64,000 bases of DNA. Origin: Bombella mellum (GTDB lineage: Bacteria; Pseudomonadota; Alphaproteobacteria; Acetobacterales; Acetobacteraceae). Below the pieces are notes generated by a model. The model ran no database searches. It was not told where the DNA came from and worked only from the letters and a program-made list of their open reading frames with translations. The stretch spans positions 1 to 64,000 of the forward strand of contig NZ_PDLY01000001.1 in assembly GCF_014048465.1 (NCBI RefSeq), given 5' to 3'. How positions within the stretch are numbered: the stretch's first letter is position 1; every line of letters begins with the position of its first letter. The position numbers and the translations under genes are program-made. Of the stretch, positions 45,094-53,629 are shown one piece after another.

Positions 45094-45389
45094 CAGGATG
45101 GCTGGGAGCGACGCAGGCTGATGAAGGCCCAGATGACCGGCATGAGGCACAGAAGGGTCATGCTCCAGCCTCCAAGGCAGAAGAACGCTCCGGCGACGCC
45201 AAAGACGGGTGACCACAGGGTCAGGGTCAGGAGACCGGACAGTGCCAGACAGATCAGGCCGGTCCGGCGGTTCAGATGTTCAGGACACGGGGTCTGGCCG
45301 GGGAGCTGGAGCCAGAGCAGGACGGCCCATAAGGTCCCTGTCAGCAGGCCGCTCCAGAAGTAAATAGATTCCGCCATCACTCCCGGCAT
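45093..45389 (-). CDS. DUF3325-like small membrane protein
   Basis: 98 residues from ATG 45389, with GGAGGAG just upstream. Three hydrophobic segments (FWSGLLTGTLWAVLLWLQL, LICLALSGLLTLTLW, MTLLCLMPVIWAFISL). Size, topology and its position directly before a PepSY protein match DUF3325 proteins of iron-uptake operons. Its TGA overlaps the ATG of the PepSY gene, so they are translationally coupled. Function unknown; family name is given by context as much as by sequence. Confidence 0.65.
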   Translation of the reverse strand: MPGVMAESIYFWSGLLTGTLWAVLLWLQLPGQTPCPEHLNRRTGLICLALSGLLTLTLWSPVFGVAGAFFCLGGWSMTLLCLMPVIWAFISLRRSQPS

Positions 45390-45899
45390 GTCTTCTCCTC
45401 CGTTCCGTTGTCTCCAACCCGTCACTACGGGGCTGATTTTATGAGAGGCCGGAAGGGAGGGTCAAACATGTATTATTTATACAGGATACAGGAAGTCCTG
45501 ATGCAAGACGGCCATGAAGGGCCGTTTACTGCCTCCGGAAGGGGAGACGCTTGCGAAGGCCGCTGAGCGGTCCGGCTGCTGCAAACCCGAGCAGAAGGGA
45601 TGTGGTGACGGTCAGCTGGAAGATGAAATGATAGGAGGACGACACGGTTCTGTTCTCCAAGGCGGGGTGATGAGGCCGGATTGTGTGCTACTGGTAATTA
45701 AATTTCCGTAATAAGAAAAATGGTTTTTCGGGCCTTCCCCCAAAAATATGTGAGTGGCCTGTTTTTGCTGTCTGTTTCATATAGATGGGGGTAGGGTTCG
45801 GGCTGTCAGTGACAGGTGACAGGCGGTTCTGTCAGGGGTCTGTCCATGAGATGGCCGCATGGAAACGGTCCGGCGGTCATGTTCAGAGGGGAAAAGGAT
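45390..45899. other. Intergenic stretch, possible promoter and small ORF
   Basis: About 510 bases with no convincing gene. A minus-strand frame at 45526-45645 (39 codons, GTG start) would encode a hydrophobic peptide (FIFQLTVTTSLLLGFAAAG) but lacks a ribosome-binding site. Around 45690-45780 the sequence is AT-rich and probably holds the promoter of the plus-strand acetyltransferase or the minus-strand pair. No iron box that I can defend is seen. Confidence 0.4.
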
Positions 45900-46418
45900 G
45901 TGACGATTCAGATTCGATCAGCCAGAGACGGTGATGTCGCCACCATTACGGAAATTTACAATCATGCCGTCAGGACGACCACGGCCATATGGAACGAGCG
46001 GGTGGTTGATATGGCCAACCGGATGGAATGGTTGAGGGCGCATGAAGAGACCGATCTGCCAGTCCTGGTTGCCGTGGCCGCTGACGGGCAGGTTGCGGGC
46101 TATGCCACATTCGGTCCGTGGCGGGCCTGGGATGGTTACCGTCATACGGTGGAACATTCTGTCTATGTTCATAAGGACAGGCAGCGGGCCGGTATCGGTC
46201 GTGCCCTGATGGTGGCCCTGCTGGAGGAGGCCCGTCAGCGGGGTTATCATGTCATGGTGGCTGGCATTGAATCGGGTAATGTCGGTTCCATCCATCTGCA
46301 TGAGACATTGGGTTTTTCGGTCGTGGGGCAGTGCAGGCAGGTCGGCTGCAAGTTTGGCCGCTGGCTGGACCTGACCTTCATGCAGATCATCCTTGATGAA
46401 CGGGCCAGCCCGGACTGA
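45900..46418 (+). CDS. GNAT acetyltransferase, phosphinothricin-acetyltransferase type
   Basis: 172 residues from GTG 45900, chosen for GAGGGGAAAAGGA directly upstream; ATG 45879 is an alternative. The opening IQIRSARDGDVATITEIYNHAV, the EHSVYVHKDRQRAGIGRALM acetyl-CoA loop and GYHVMVAGIESGNVGSIHLHETLGF are hallmarks of the PAT/YncA group, which acetylates phosphinothricin or methionine sulfone/sulfoximine. Native substrate unknown. Stands alone. Confidence 0.88.
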   Translation: MTIQIRSARDGDVATITEIYNHAVRTTTAIWNERVVDMANRMEWLRAHEETDLPVLVAVAADGQVAGYATFGPWRAWDGYRHTVEHSVYVHKDRQRAGIGRALMVALLEEARQRGYHVMVAGIESGNVGSIHLHETLGFSVVGQCRQVGCKFGRWLDLTFMQIILDERASPD

Positions 46419-46564
46419 GCCTGTCAGAATGGTGATCGGTCCGGCGGGGCGTGTCTCTGGTCATACTCGTTCTGAGGTAGTAATAAAATTCGTGGAGCAC
46501 GCTCTGGCATGAACCGCTTCGATGTGACGGTGGTCGACAGTGAAGTGAAATGAAGGATTTTGTG

Positions 46565-47065
46565 ATGAAGACGACAGGATGTGGAGCCGCCAGTCTGTAT
46601 GGAAGCATGCTGGCCCTGGCGACGGGCCTGATGGTCAGCCCGGCACGGGCGGAGGGGCTGGACCGCATCTATGATGTGCAGGCCCGGCTGTCCCCGACGG
46701 CACTGGTGGCCGGTACCGGTGCCTCAGCCGTGGTGGATACGCTTGGGACCCGTCTTGGCCCGAACATTCGGCAGAAGCAGGAGCTGAAGGCCGTTTCCAT
46801 CGGGCAGGGAGACTACCGTCTTGGCCAGTACCGCATGAGGGTCCGGCTGCATCATGGTCCGAACGGGGGATATGATGACGGGACCCTGAGCTATGTGGTG
46901 TCGGCCAGCCTGAGCCGTATGGCCGGTGATCATACGGCCTCCATCTTCACAAGGGTGAAAGGGGTGCTGAAGCTTCATGGGGGTGAGGCGGCCGGAACTC
47001 TGCCAGCCAACCGTTATTTCACCGGTACGGTGCAGATCAGGGCCGTGGCGGCCCGGCTGTTCTGA
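46565..47065 (+). CDS. Secreted protein of unknown function
   Basis: 166 residues from ATG 46565 (AAGGA 7 nt upstream; ATG 46550 is less well placed). Signal peptide with core GSMLALATGLMVSPARA, cleavage after about residue 29. The mature part looks beta-rich (SYVVSASLSRMAGDHTASIFTRVKGVLKLHG) and has no cysteine. No family recognised. The next small secreted gene starts 23 nt after its stop, so the two form an operon. Confidence 0.72.
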   Translation: MKTTGCGAASLYGSMLALATGLMVSPARAEGLDRIYDVQARLSPTALVAGTGASAVVDTLGTRLGPNIRQKQELKAVSIGQGDYRLGQYRMRVRLHHGPNGGYDDGTLSYVVSASLSRMAGDHTASIFTRVKGVLKLHGGEAAGTLPANRYFTGTVQIRAVAARLF

Positions 47066-47088
47066 CAGGCATGAAAGGACGACAGGTC

Positions 47089-47469
47089 ATGCGCTGGTTC
47101 ATGAAGAAGGGAGGCCGTGTCTGGCCGGGCTGTCTGCTGGCGGGACTGGCCTGCCTCGTGATGCCGATGAAGGTCCGGGCGGATGACCTGACCCTGCCTG
47201 CCTCGGGGATCAAGGCACCTTACAGTCCCTTGGCCGTACCGACACGGATGACGCCTCTTGCGGACTCTCTGGAGACCCTGCTGAACAGACGCTATCAGGT
47301 CGTGTCGGCACATCCGGCGGATGGCGAGGAAGTGCTGGTCCTGTATCGGGAGGATCGGAACGCATCGTCGGGGTCCACGGCCCTGTGCGCCCTGACAATG
47401 CCAGCCCCCGAAAGGGACCAGAATGTCGTGACATCCCGCTGCTGGTCCCTGAACCATCCTGACAGGTGA
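47089..47469 (+). CDS. Small secreted two-cysteine protein, unknown
   Basis: 126 residues from ATG 47089 (ATG 47071 also possible). Signal peptide with a basic start (MRWFMKKGGR) and a core ending near VRADD (about residue 31). The mature domain has exactly two cysteines, C100 and C118, which could form a disulphide in the periplasm. No family recognised. In an operon with the preceding secreted protein. Its layout resembles the small phage-encoded secreted proteins at 56170 and 56635, but I see no clear sequence similarity. Confidence 0.68.
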   Translation: MRWFMKKGGRVWPGCLLAGLACLVMPMKVRADDLTLPASGIKAPYSPLAVPTRMTPLADSLETLLNRRYQVVSAHPADGEEVLVLYREDRNASSGSTALCALTMPAPERDQNVVTSRCWSLNHPDR

Positions 47470-47604
47470 TGGACGGGGGCAGGCCCAAGAAAGCCGTTCT
47501 GTCAGTCGGGCAGGTATGTTACTCATTCCGTAACAGTATGTAGCCGGTTATGGTCTTTTCCTTTCTGGAAAGATCATGGCCGTGCAGAGGGAAGGATATC
47601 TCTG

Positions 47605-48045
47605 ATGGTTGATTCGGTTTACAGCCTGCTGGGCTATGAGGCGGAGGTACGGCAGCTGGGCAAGAAGATCGGCCGCCTTTCCAAGCATGAGCTTTTCTCG
47701 CAGGACCTGGCCCCTTTCCCCAATGCCCATCCACGGGTCCAGCCCAGACACGAGACCTTTTACCGTGAGATCGAGGCGTCCCATCAGTTCTACCGACAGA
47801 TGGTCAGCTCCATGGAGCGTGAGTTCCATACGCTGTGCGAGTGTTTTTCATCCGAGCGTTATTATGCCGTTGATGGTGACTTCAATCATCTGATGGTGAC
47901 GTTCAACGGGGATGCGGCCAATGACACCCTCGCCTCCATGCGTTTCATGAACCGTTTCATCCAGTGCCTGAAGAAGGGGACGCCTTTCGGGGAAGATGAT
48001 GCGCACGTCCTGTTCGCCAATTATGGGCGGCTGGTCGTCCGCTGA
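47605..48045 (+). CDS. Conserved-looking protein of unknown function
   Basis: 146 residues; AAGGA lies 8-10 nt before the ATG. Charged, helical, with no signal or membrane segment (SLLGYEAEVRQLGKKIGRLS, HQFYRQMVSSMEREFHTLCE). It follows the secreted pair by about 135 nt and precedes the TRIC-family channel by 54 nt on the same strand. I do not recognise the family; the cytoplasmic location is inferred. Confidence 0.6.
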   Translation: MVDSVYSLLGYEAEVRQLGKKIGRLSKHELFSQDLAPFPNAHPRVQPRHETFYREIEASHQFYRQMVSSMEREFHTLCECFSSERYYAVDGDFNHLMVTFNGDAANDTLASMRFMNRFIQCLKKGTPFGEDDAHVLFANYGRLVVR

Positions 48046-48099
48046 ACGTGACGGGCATGGCATGAACCCGGCAGGATGACCGTGTTCAGGTGAGGCAGC

Positions 48100-48717
48100 A
48101 TGACAGTCGATCTCTACACTACGCTCTACATCATCGCCATCATCGCTGAGGCCATGACAGCGGCCCTGCTGGCCGGAAAGCTGGAGATGGACCTTGTCGG
48201 AGTGTTCCTTCTGGGGTGGATCACCGCTCTGGGAGGGGGGTCGATCCGTGACGTGCTACTCAACCATTACCCGCTCTCGTGGGTACGTCACCCCAGCTAT
48301 CCGCTGATTACCGGTTTTGCGGCCCTGGCCACCATCATGGTGGCCCAGCACATGCACCGGCTGCGCAGGCTGTTCCTCTTTCTGGATGCCATCGGTCTGG
48401 TCGTCTTTACCGTGATGGGCTGTCAGGTGGCGATGACGGAACATCTCTCCGTGGTCTGTGTCATCATCTCGGGCATGATAACCGGGTGCATGGGGGGAGT
48501 GCTGAGGGACATATTGTGCAATGACATCCCGCTCCTGTTCCGATCCGAACTCTATGGCACGGTGTCCGTCAGTACGGGGATCGTTTTCCTGTGCTGTACT
48601 CAGGTCGTGGACAACAGGAACGTGGAGCTGATCATTTCCATGGTGTTCGGCATCAGTTTCCGGCTGCTGTCCATCCGGTACAACTGGACGTTGCCACGTT
48701 TCAGCTACCGGTCCTGA
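48100..48717 (+). CDS. TRIC/UPF0126-family membrane channel
   Basis: 205 residues with seven hydrophobic segments arranged as two repeats. The paired motifs GWITALGGGSIRDVLL and GMITGCMGGVLRDILC are the family signature (PF03458). Bacterial TRIC proteins form trimeric K+-permeable channels; the E. coli relative YadS has been linked to glycine uptake. GAGGC precedes the ATG. Substrate unresolved. Confidence 0.92.
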   Translation: MTVDLYTTLYIIAIIAEAMTAALLAGKLEMDLVGVFLLGWITALGGGSIRDVLLNHYPLSWVRHPSYPLITGFAALATIMVAQHMHRLRRLFLFLDAIGLVVFTVMGCQVAMTEHLSVVCVIISGMITGCMGGVLRDILCNDIPLLFRSELYGTVSVSTGIVFLCCTQVVDNRNVELIISMVFGISFRLLSIRYNWTLPRFSYRS

Positions 48718-48733
48718 CGACAGGCCGGCCCTG

Positions 48734-49075
48734 TCAGTGTCGGCCATGCGGAGCCAGCAGGATGAGCATGGCTCCTCCCAGACACAGGACTGCCCCTGCA
48801 ATGTCCCAGCCGTCCGGAGCGATGCCTTCCACGGCCCATCCCCAGAACAGGCTGATGATAATGTAGATGCCGCCATAGAGGGCGTAGGCACGCCCCGCAT
48901 GGTCGGAAGGGCTGAAGGTCAGAAGAAGGGCGAACAGCCCAAGGCACAGGCTGCCCGGTATCAGCCAGAGGGGCGTTTTCCCCAGTCGCAGCCATGCCCA
49001 CGCCGAGAAACAGCCTGCAATTTCAGCACAGGCGGCCAGGCTGTAAAGAAGTCCTGATGTCAGGAGGCCAGTCAT
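48734..49075 (-). CDS. YnfA-family (UPF0060) small multidrug-resistance-like protein
   Basis: 113 residues, four hydrophobic helices. [23 protein letters not shown] near the N-terminus and [20 protein letters not shown] are diagnostic of YnfA. The family is distantly related to SMR efflux proteins. Convergent with the TRIC gene with only 16 nt between stops. It is the last bacterial gene before the prophage region. Confidence 0.93.
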   Translation of the reverse strand: MTGLLTSGLLYSLAACAEIAGCFSAWAWLRLGKTPLWLIPGSLCLGLFALLLTFSPSDHAGRAYALYGGIYIIISLFWGWAVEGIAPDGWDIAGAVLCLGGAMLILLAPHGRH

Positions 49076-49122
49076 GGTGATCGTCCCGTGTTTCTGGAGA
49101 GGGTGATGTCGTGAGGACTGTA

Positions 49123-49368
49123 TCAGGGCTGTCGTGGACCCTGAAAGACGTGGTGACCGTTTTTGTCAGTCTGTCCCGGCCGGACATGGTTGGCAGCCCA
49201 GCCGATGTTGAGGGCGACCGCCGAGATGACCCGGTAGGGAAGCACCCAGCGGGAGCCTGCGGCCGGGGGCCTGATGAAGACCGTCACCAGATTGCAGACG
49301 ACGATGAGGAGGGCGGCATAGCCCTGCACGCTGCCGGGAAGGGCCGTGAGAAGGTCGGAAAAATTCAT
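49123..49368 (-). CDS. Phage small membrane protein, probable holin-like
   Basis: 81 residues; GAGGATCTC precedes the ATG, which overlaps the previous stop (ATGA). One strong hydrophobic segment ([16 protein letters not shown]) and a second weaker one, with a polar C-terminus. Position at the end of the lysis set suggests a holin or accessory lysis protein. No family recognised. Confidence 0.55.
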   Translation of the reverse strand: MNFSDLLTALPGSVQGYAALLIVVCNLVTVFIRPPAAGSRWVLPYRVISAVALNIGWAANHVRPGQTDKNGHHVFQGPRQP

Positions 49369-49802
49369 GAGATCCTCGGACTGTCAGGTGAGTGAAGGGA
49401 GTGGGAGGAAGCATCTCTGGCCACCCGTGCGACCAGCGGCCCGTAGGGGTTCTGTCCGTTCTCGAAGCGGATGATGGCGTTCATCAGGCCGGTGAGCAGG
49501 CGGGGAGATGGGGGGCCGAGCCGGGTATCCGGCTCCACGCCCAGCGCATGAGCCACGCCCCGGATGTAGGCGGCGGTATTGTTCTCGCTGGGAGGTGCCC
49601 ACTTGCCGATGATGCCTGCCACCGTGTCGATGCCATCCCGCAGGATGTAGCGGCGGAGCTGGTCCCGCAGGGCGGCCAGCCCCGCCTCTGCCGTGGGGAA
49701 GCGGGCAAAGCGGGCGTTGGGTCCGGGTTCCAGCACTGCGCCGGGCTGGTGGACGAAGTTCAGGTTGCCGGGATTGTTGTTGCGGATGCCACGGGGTGTC
49801 AT
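49365..49802 (-). CDS. Phage endolysin/virion protein with RGIRNNNPGN motif
   Basis: 145 residues from ATG 49802, with GGAGG 5 nt upstream; the frame extends to 50021 but that part is not supported. It opens with MTPRGIRNNNPGNLNF, the mark of a family of phage 'structural protein' or lysozyme-like muramidases, and has ALRDQLRRYILRDGIDTVAGIIGKWAPPSENNTAAYI. It is likely a peptidoglycan-degrading enzyme (endolysin or tail-associated). Its place between the coiled-coil holin candidate and a small membrane protein supports lysis. Confidence 0.7.
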   Translation of the reverse strand: MTPRGIRNNNPGNLNFVHQPGAVLEPGPNARFARFPTAEAGLAALRDQLRRYILRDGIDTVAGIIGKWAPPSENNTAAYIRGVAHALGVEPDTRLGPPSPRLLTGLMNAIIRFENGQNPYGPLVARVARDASSHSLHSPDSPRIS

Positions 49803-49803
49803 G

Positions 49804-50079
49804 TCAGCCTCCGAAGTAATGCTGGAGCAGGGCGTAAGCGGCGGCGACGATGCCAGCCCCGACGGCCCCTGCGATCTTGAAAGCCCGGGCCTGCCAGCTC
49901 TGCAGGTCCGCCAGACCCGCCTTGATGTCGCTGAATTCTGTCCTGATGGTTGTCTGTATGGCGGCGATAGTGGCATTCTGATGCTGTTCACCCGTCTCCA
50001 GACGGGTGATGCGTCGCTCATGGTTGGTGATGTCTGCCTGCCTGGCAGGACGTTCGTCTTTGTCGTCCCTGTCCCTCAT
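49804..50079 (-). CDS. XhlA-like coiled-coil membrane protein
   Basis: 91 residues; CCGGAGG lies before the ATG. A charged coiled-coil region (ITRLETGEQHQNATIAAIQT) is followed by one membrane helix near the C-terminus (AGAVGAGIVAAAYALL). This plan matches XhlA/haemolysin-type phage lysis proteins. A hairpin terminator lies between it and the upstream gene, so it may have its own promoter. Confidence 0.65.
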   Translation of the reverse strand: MRDRDDKDERPARQADITNHERRITRLETGEQHQNATIAAIQTTIRTEFSDIKAGLADLQSWQARAFKIAGAVGAGIVAAAYALLQHYFGG

Positions 50080-50096
50080 CGTGATCCTCCGGACAT

Positions 50097-50118
50097 AAAA
50101 AAACCGCCTCGGGGGCGG
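50097..50118 (-). terminator. Intrinsic terminator upstream of lysis genes
   Basis: In minus-strand sense CCGCC-CCCGA-GGCGG is followed by TTTTTTT (complement of the A-run 50097-50103). The stem is only 5 bp. It would separate the tail transcript from the lysis genes. Confidence 0.6.
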
Positions 50119-50146
50119 CTGTCTGTTTCAGTCATGTCGGCCCCCA

Positions 50147-50626
50147 TCATGTCGTCGGGTCTGCGGGTGCCGTCGGCAGGGTCGTGCTGGTGGTGTCCGT
50201 TCCGTCCAGAATGGCCCGCAGGGCACGGACATGGTCCTGCATTTCTGGCCCGAAAGTTTCCCCCATGGCGGAGGTCATGGCGGCCTGCTGCTGCACCTTC
50301 TGCATGGCGGCGGCGGCCTGTTCCTTCAGGGGGATGGCGGGGGTTGGCCCCTGGATGATTTTTCCCGAGGACAGGACCGGATTCACGGTCGGGCGGGCAT
50401 TCCATTCCTCATCGGTGACGTCCAACCGGACAGCCATGCTGCCCGGTGGTGTGTGTGCAGCAGCCTTCTGGAGCAGTTCCTCATCTGTGAGGAGACGACT
50501 GGTGACGGAACCATCCGCATTCCTCTCTTCCTGATGGAGTGGCATGGCGGCCCAGCCCCGGACGGCCACGGGATCATGACCCGCCGGGGTCTCTGTGATG
50601 GCGAAATAGGCGTCTGTCTGGCTCAT
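50147..50626 (-). CDS. Phage tail accessory protein, possibly fibre assembly
   Basis: 159 residues. No signal or membrane segment. It follows the tailspike gene with an ATGA-type overlap. Such a position is typical of tail-fibre assembly chaperones, and its TSRLLTDEELLQKAAAHTPP region is compatible, but I do not see a definitive family motif. Confidence 0.5.
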   Translation of the reverse strand: MSQTDAYFAITETPAGHDPVAVRGWAAMPLHQEERNADGSVTSRLLTDEELLQKAAAHTPPGSMAVRLDVTDEEWNARPTVNPVLSSGKIIQGPTPAIPLKEQAAAAMQKVQQQAAMTSAMGETFGPEMQDHVRALRAILDGTDTTSTTLPTAPADPTT

Positions 50627-52632
50627 AGTGACTGTTCTCCGATGGCCATGATGGTGATGTCATCGGCGGGGTCGATGTTGGCCCCACCGCCGCCGACCCA
50701 GAACTTGCCGACCGTGAAGCCGTTGCGGTCCGTGGGGCCGAGGGTGGAGGTGCCGCCGACGATCATGTTGGTGCCGTTGTGGAAGGGTGGCATCATCACG
50801 GCCACGTTGTCGCTCGTGAAGGACTGCGGAAAGGTGATCCTGTCCCCGTGGGCAGCCCGGACGGTGAAGACCTGCATCATGAGGGGGGCACCGGTGGGGC
50901 TGCGCATGGTCAGCAGCACGCCGCCCATCGGGGGGACGATGGCTCCGTTGGGCTGGAAGGCGAACTCCCGGAAGACCGACCCCTTCCTGAGGACGATGTT
51001 GCCGGATGCCGCTCCCGTGGACTGGGTTTCCGCCGTCTGGAGGTAGATGCCCACGTCATTGGCCGTGGTCCCGATCTGGCGGCTCAGGGTCCGGTCACCA
51101 TAGCCGTACTGCCCGGAGGCCACGATGTTGTTGGCCAGGGGCAGGCTGTCGAGCTGGCCGCCTCTGCCATCAGGCTGCCCCATGAAGACCGTGTCATCCT
51201 GCCAGCCCACGAGCAGCAGCGACCCGGCCAGCGCACTGGTGGCCATGTTCCCCCCGACGAGGGACTGGGGGCCGACATTGCCCTCTATGCCCGTGCGGGT
51301 CGGCCCGGCGGCCCCTGCCGTGTTGGTGATGGTGTTGTTGCGGATGACCGTGCCGACGGAGCCGTTGAGATAGATGGCCGTCCCCGGATTGGTGGCGGAG
51401 CCGATGTCCTCGAAATGGTTGCCCTCTATCCCGACGTTCCGGGAATTGTCCGAGACATAGGCGGCATAGACGGGCTTTCCCGTCGTGGTCGTGGATCCGT
51501 CCCGTGAGACGATGTTGCCACGGACCTGCACGCCCTGGGCGGCCACGATGCCGATGGAGCCGCCACCGTCACGCCCGTGCGTGTTGTTGTTGGAGAGGAC
51601 ATTGCCCGTGATGAGGATGTTCCTCTGGATCAGCCCGTCCGTGCCCTTCTGGTCTGCGGTGGTGACCCCGATGCCACTGTCGGCATTGTCATGGACGTGG
51701 TTGCTGGCGATGAGGATGTTTTCATTGGCGGGCTGGTCGGAGCTGTCGCAATAGACGCCGATCCCGTCATGATTGCCGGAGACCGTGTTGCCCGTGGCCC
51801 CGCAGCGGCGGCAGCCCATGTAGAAGACGAAGCCGCCATCTGTGTGGCCGGTCGAGAGGCTGTCCGTGAACCAGCAGTTGTCGGCTGACCAGATGAACTG
51901 GGGGCTGTTGCCGCCATTGGCCAGCGTGACCCCGGTGACGATGCTGTTGCTGATGAAGCCCAGCGAGAGCGGCCAGTTGAAGGTGTTGCGGACCGTGATG
52001 CCGGAGATCAGCAGGTTGTCGATCAGCGTGGGGGAAGAGGGCCTGTCCGGCGTGTTGCCCGTATGGCTGAGGGTGTTGGCGCATATGCCGCCACTGACGG
52101 CGGTCTGCCCGCCCTGCTGGCTGGTTCCGTTGCCATCGATGACACCCCGCCCGGTGATGGAGATGCGTTCCAGCGACTGGCCGGGGGCGTCGATGTCCAG
52201 ACAGTTCGTGTTGCTGCCGGGAGCGAGGGTGAGGGTGCCGTCCAGGATGAGATGCGTGTCGGATTTCGTGATGCGGAGCGTGCCGGTCATGACGGCCAGC
52301 CCGGCAGGATGAAGCAGACGGAACGTGCCGGCACAGTCATCGATGGCGGCCTGATAGGCGGCACTGTTGGCGGCGATGTTCTGGCCGGTGGGGTCATGGG
52401 TGACGCCATAGCTGGTCACCATCTTCTCGGGGAAACGGGCGAGGACGTCCCGGACCTTCTCACCGGCCAGGGTGCTGTCGCCATCAAGGGCCAGCCCGGC
52501 GGCCTGTCCGTTCAGGGCGTCAATCTTGCCGCCGATCTCCCTGGCGACGGTCGTGGAGGGAACGATGTCCTCCGGGTTGCCCGTCACGGTGTAGGACCGC
52601 CATGCCGGGGTTCTGTTCACAGGCTGGGTCAT
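50623..52632 (-). CDS. Phage tailspike with right-handed beta-helix
   Basis: 669 residues from ATG 52632 (AGGA 5 nt upstream). A short N-terminal adaptor precedes the pectate-lyase-like region: GVTHDPTGQNIAANSAAYQAAID, then many short repeats of N-x-x-(I/V)-x-G-N (GNTVSGNHDGIGVYCDSS, ILITGNVLSNNNTHG, IEGNHFEDIGS). The fold is used by spikes that bind and often cleave surface polysaccharide. The C-terminal 110 residues resemble those of the upstream tail-fibre protein. Enzymatic activity cannot be assigned; host capsule or O-antigen is the inferred target. Confidence 0.8.
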   Translation of the reverse strand: MTQPVNRTPAWRSYTVTGNPEDIVPSTTVAREIGGKIDALNGQAAGLALDGDSTLAGEKVRDVLARFPEKMVTSYGVTHDPTGQNIAANSAAYQAAIDDCAGTFRLLHPAGLAVMTGTLRITKSDTHLILDGTLTLAPGSNTNCLDIDAPGQSLERISITGRGVIDGNGTSQQGGQTAVSGGICANTLSHTGNTPDRPSSPTLIDNLLISGITVRNTFNWPLSLGFISNSIVTGVTLANGGNSPQFIWSADNCWFTDSLSTGHTDGGFVFYMGCRRCGATGNTVSGNHDGIGVYCDSSDQPANENILIASNHVHDNADSGIGVTTADQKGTDGLIQRNILITGNVLSNNNTHGRDGGGSIGIVAAQGVQVRGNIVSRDGSTTTTGKPVYAAYVSDNSRNVGIEGNHFEDIGSATNPGTAIYLNGSVGTVIRNNTITNTAGAAGPTRTGIEGNVGPQSLVGGNMATSALAGSLLLVGWQDDTVFMGQPDGRGGQLDSLPLANNIVASGQYGYGDRTLSRQIGTTANDVGIYLQTAETQSTGAASGNIVLRKGSVFREFAFQPNGAIVPPMGGVLLTMRSPTGAPLMMQVFTVRAAHGDRITFPQSFTSDNVAVMMPPFHNGTNMIVGGTSTLGPTDRNGFTVGKFWVGGGGANIDPADDITIMAIGEQSL

Positions 52633-52639
52633 GCTGTCC

Positions 52640-53629
52640 TCATGCTGGGCCGACGGCCATGATCGAGACATATTGCGGGCGGTTGGCCGTGTTGTCGGAC
52701 CATGTGCTCATGGTGAAACCATCGGCGGCCCATGTGCTGTGGTCGGCCCCGCAGTCCCAGTCATTTTCCAGGGCACTGACGATGATGCTGACCGGTGGGC
52801 CGGAAAAGCGGGTCGGAAACTTGATGACCCATCCCCTGTCGGCCTTCGTCGTGAAGGCCTGGAGCTTCATGGGCAGGCCGTTCTGGGGGCTGATCTCCAG
52901 AAAGCCGTTGCCCCGTGGGGACACCATGTTGCCGTCCGGCGTGATGCCGATGAAGTTGTAATAGGCCCCGCCAGCCGAGCGGAAGGTCAGGGAGGCGGAG
53001 ATGTCTCCCGAGGAGTTTCTCGTGAGCTGGAGGTAGAGCTGCGCCCCGCCCATCTGTGCCCCGACGGGGTAGGTGCTTTCCGACCCGTTGAAGCCATAGG
53101 TGCCTGTGGAGAACAGGCTGCCGTTCATCGTGTCGCCGGAACGGTTCACCTTGCCGTCCAGCGTCCGGGAGAGATCGTCCAGCCTGCGGGACAGGTCATC
53201 CAGCGTGTTCTGGAGAGTGCCGCTGCCGATGCCATGCCAGTGGATGCCGTCATGGTCCGTGGCGGGGTCGGTCATGTTGCCATCCTGCTGGCTGATGAGC
53301 AGGACGGTCGGATCCGTGCTGGACCGCAGGACGGCCCCCAGCGGATACCCTCCGACATCGCTGGCGAAGGCCGGGTCAAAGGTCTGGGTGATCCCGGCGA
53401 ACCATGACCGTGCCACGGAGGAGAGCGCATGCAGGATGCCGTTCATGTCCCGCCCGTCCGGAGGCGTTCCCCCGGCTCCTGTGGGCTGGAAGGTCAGGGC
53501 AGGAAAGCCCAGCATGAAGGAGGCCGCCCCGGCATCACTGCTCTGGAGGGGAATGTCCCGCCTGTAGGATGGACCGGCACTGTCGGCGAAAGGGACGGTG
53601 ATCTTTGTGGGGAGGTCGGAGGCCTTCAT
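52640..53629 (-). CDS. Phage tail fibre protein
   Basis: 329 residues. The N-terminus (LPTKITVPFADSAGPSYRRDIP) is typical of fibres attached to a baseplate of P2/Mu-like phages. A heptad-like segment (LDDLSRRLDDLSRTLDGKV) suggests trimerisation. The C-terminal domain (about 240-329) ends in PQYVSIMAVGPA, similar to the end of the adjacent tailspike. It likely carries receptor binding. It is followed by the tailspike gene 8 nt later. Confidence 0.75.
   Translation of the reverse strand: MKASDLPTKITVPFADSAGPSYRRDIPLQSSDAGAASFMLGFPALTFQPTGAGGTPPDGRDMNGILHALSSVARSWFAGITQTFDPAFASDVGGYPLGAVLRSSTDPTVLLISQQDGNMTDPATDHDGIHWHGIGSGTLQNTLDDLSRRLDDLSRTLDGKVNRSGDTMNGSLFSTGTYGFNGSESTYPVGAQMGGAQLYLQLTRNSSGDISASLTFRSAGGAYYNFIGITPDGNMVSPRGNGFLEISPQNGLPMKLQAFTTKADRGWVIKFPTRFSGPPVSIIVSALENDWDCGADHSTWAADGFTMSTWSDNTANRPQYVSIMAVGPA

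Noticed and set aside
49076-49122. Prophage attachment site next to ynfA-type gene
   Set aside because: No tRNA or recognisable core repeat is visible, and the other end of the element lies outside the window.
49803-50021. N-terminal extension of the RNNNPGN-motif phage protein
   Set aside because: A perfect ribosome-binding site precedes the ATG at 49802, and the upstream part is antisense-like and overlaps the coiled-coil gene in another frame.
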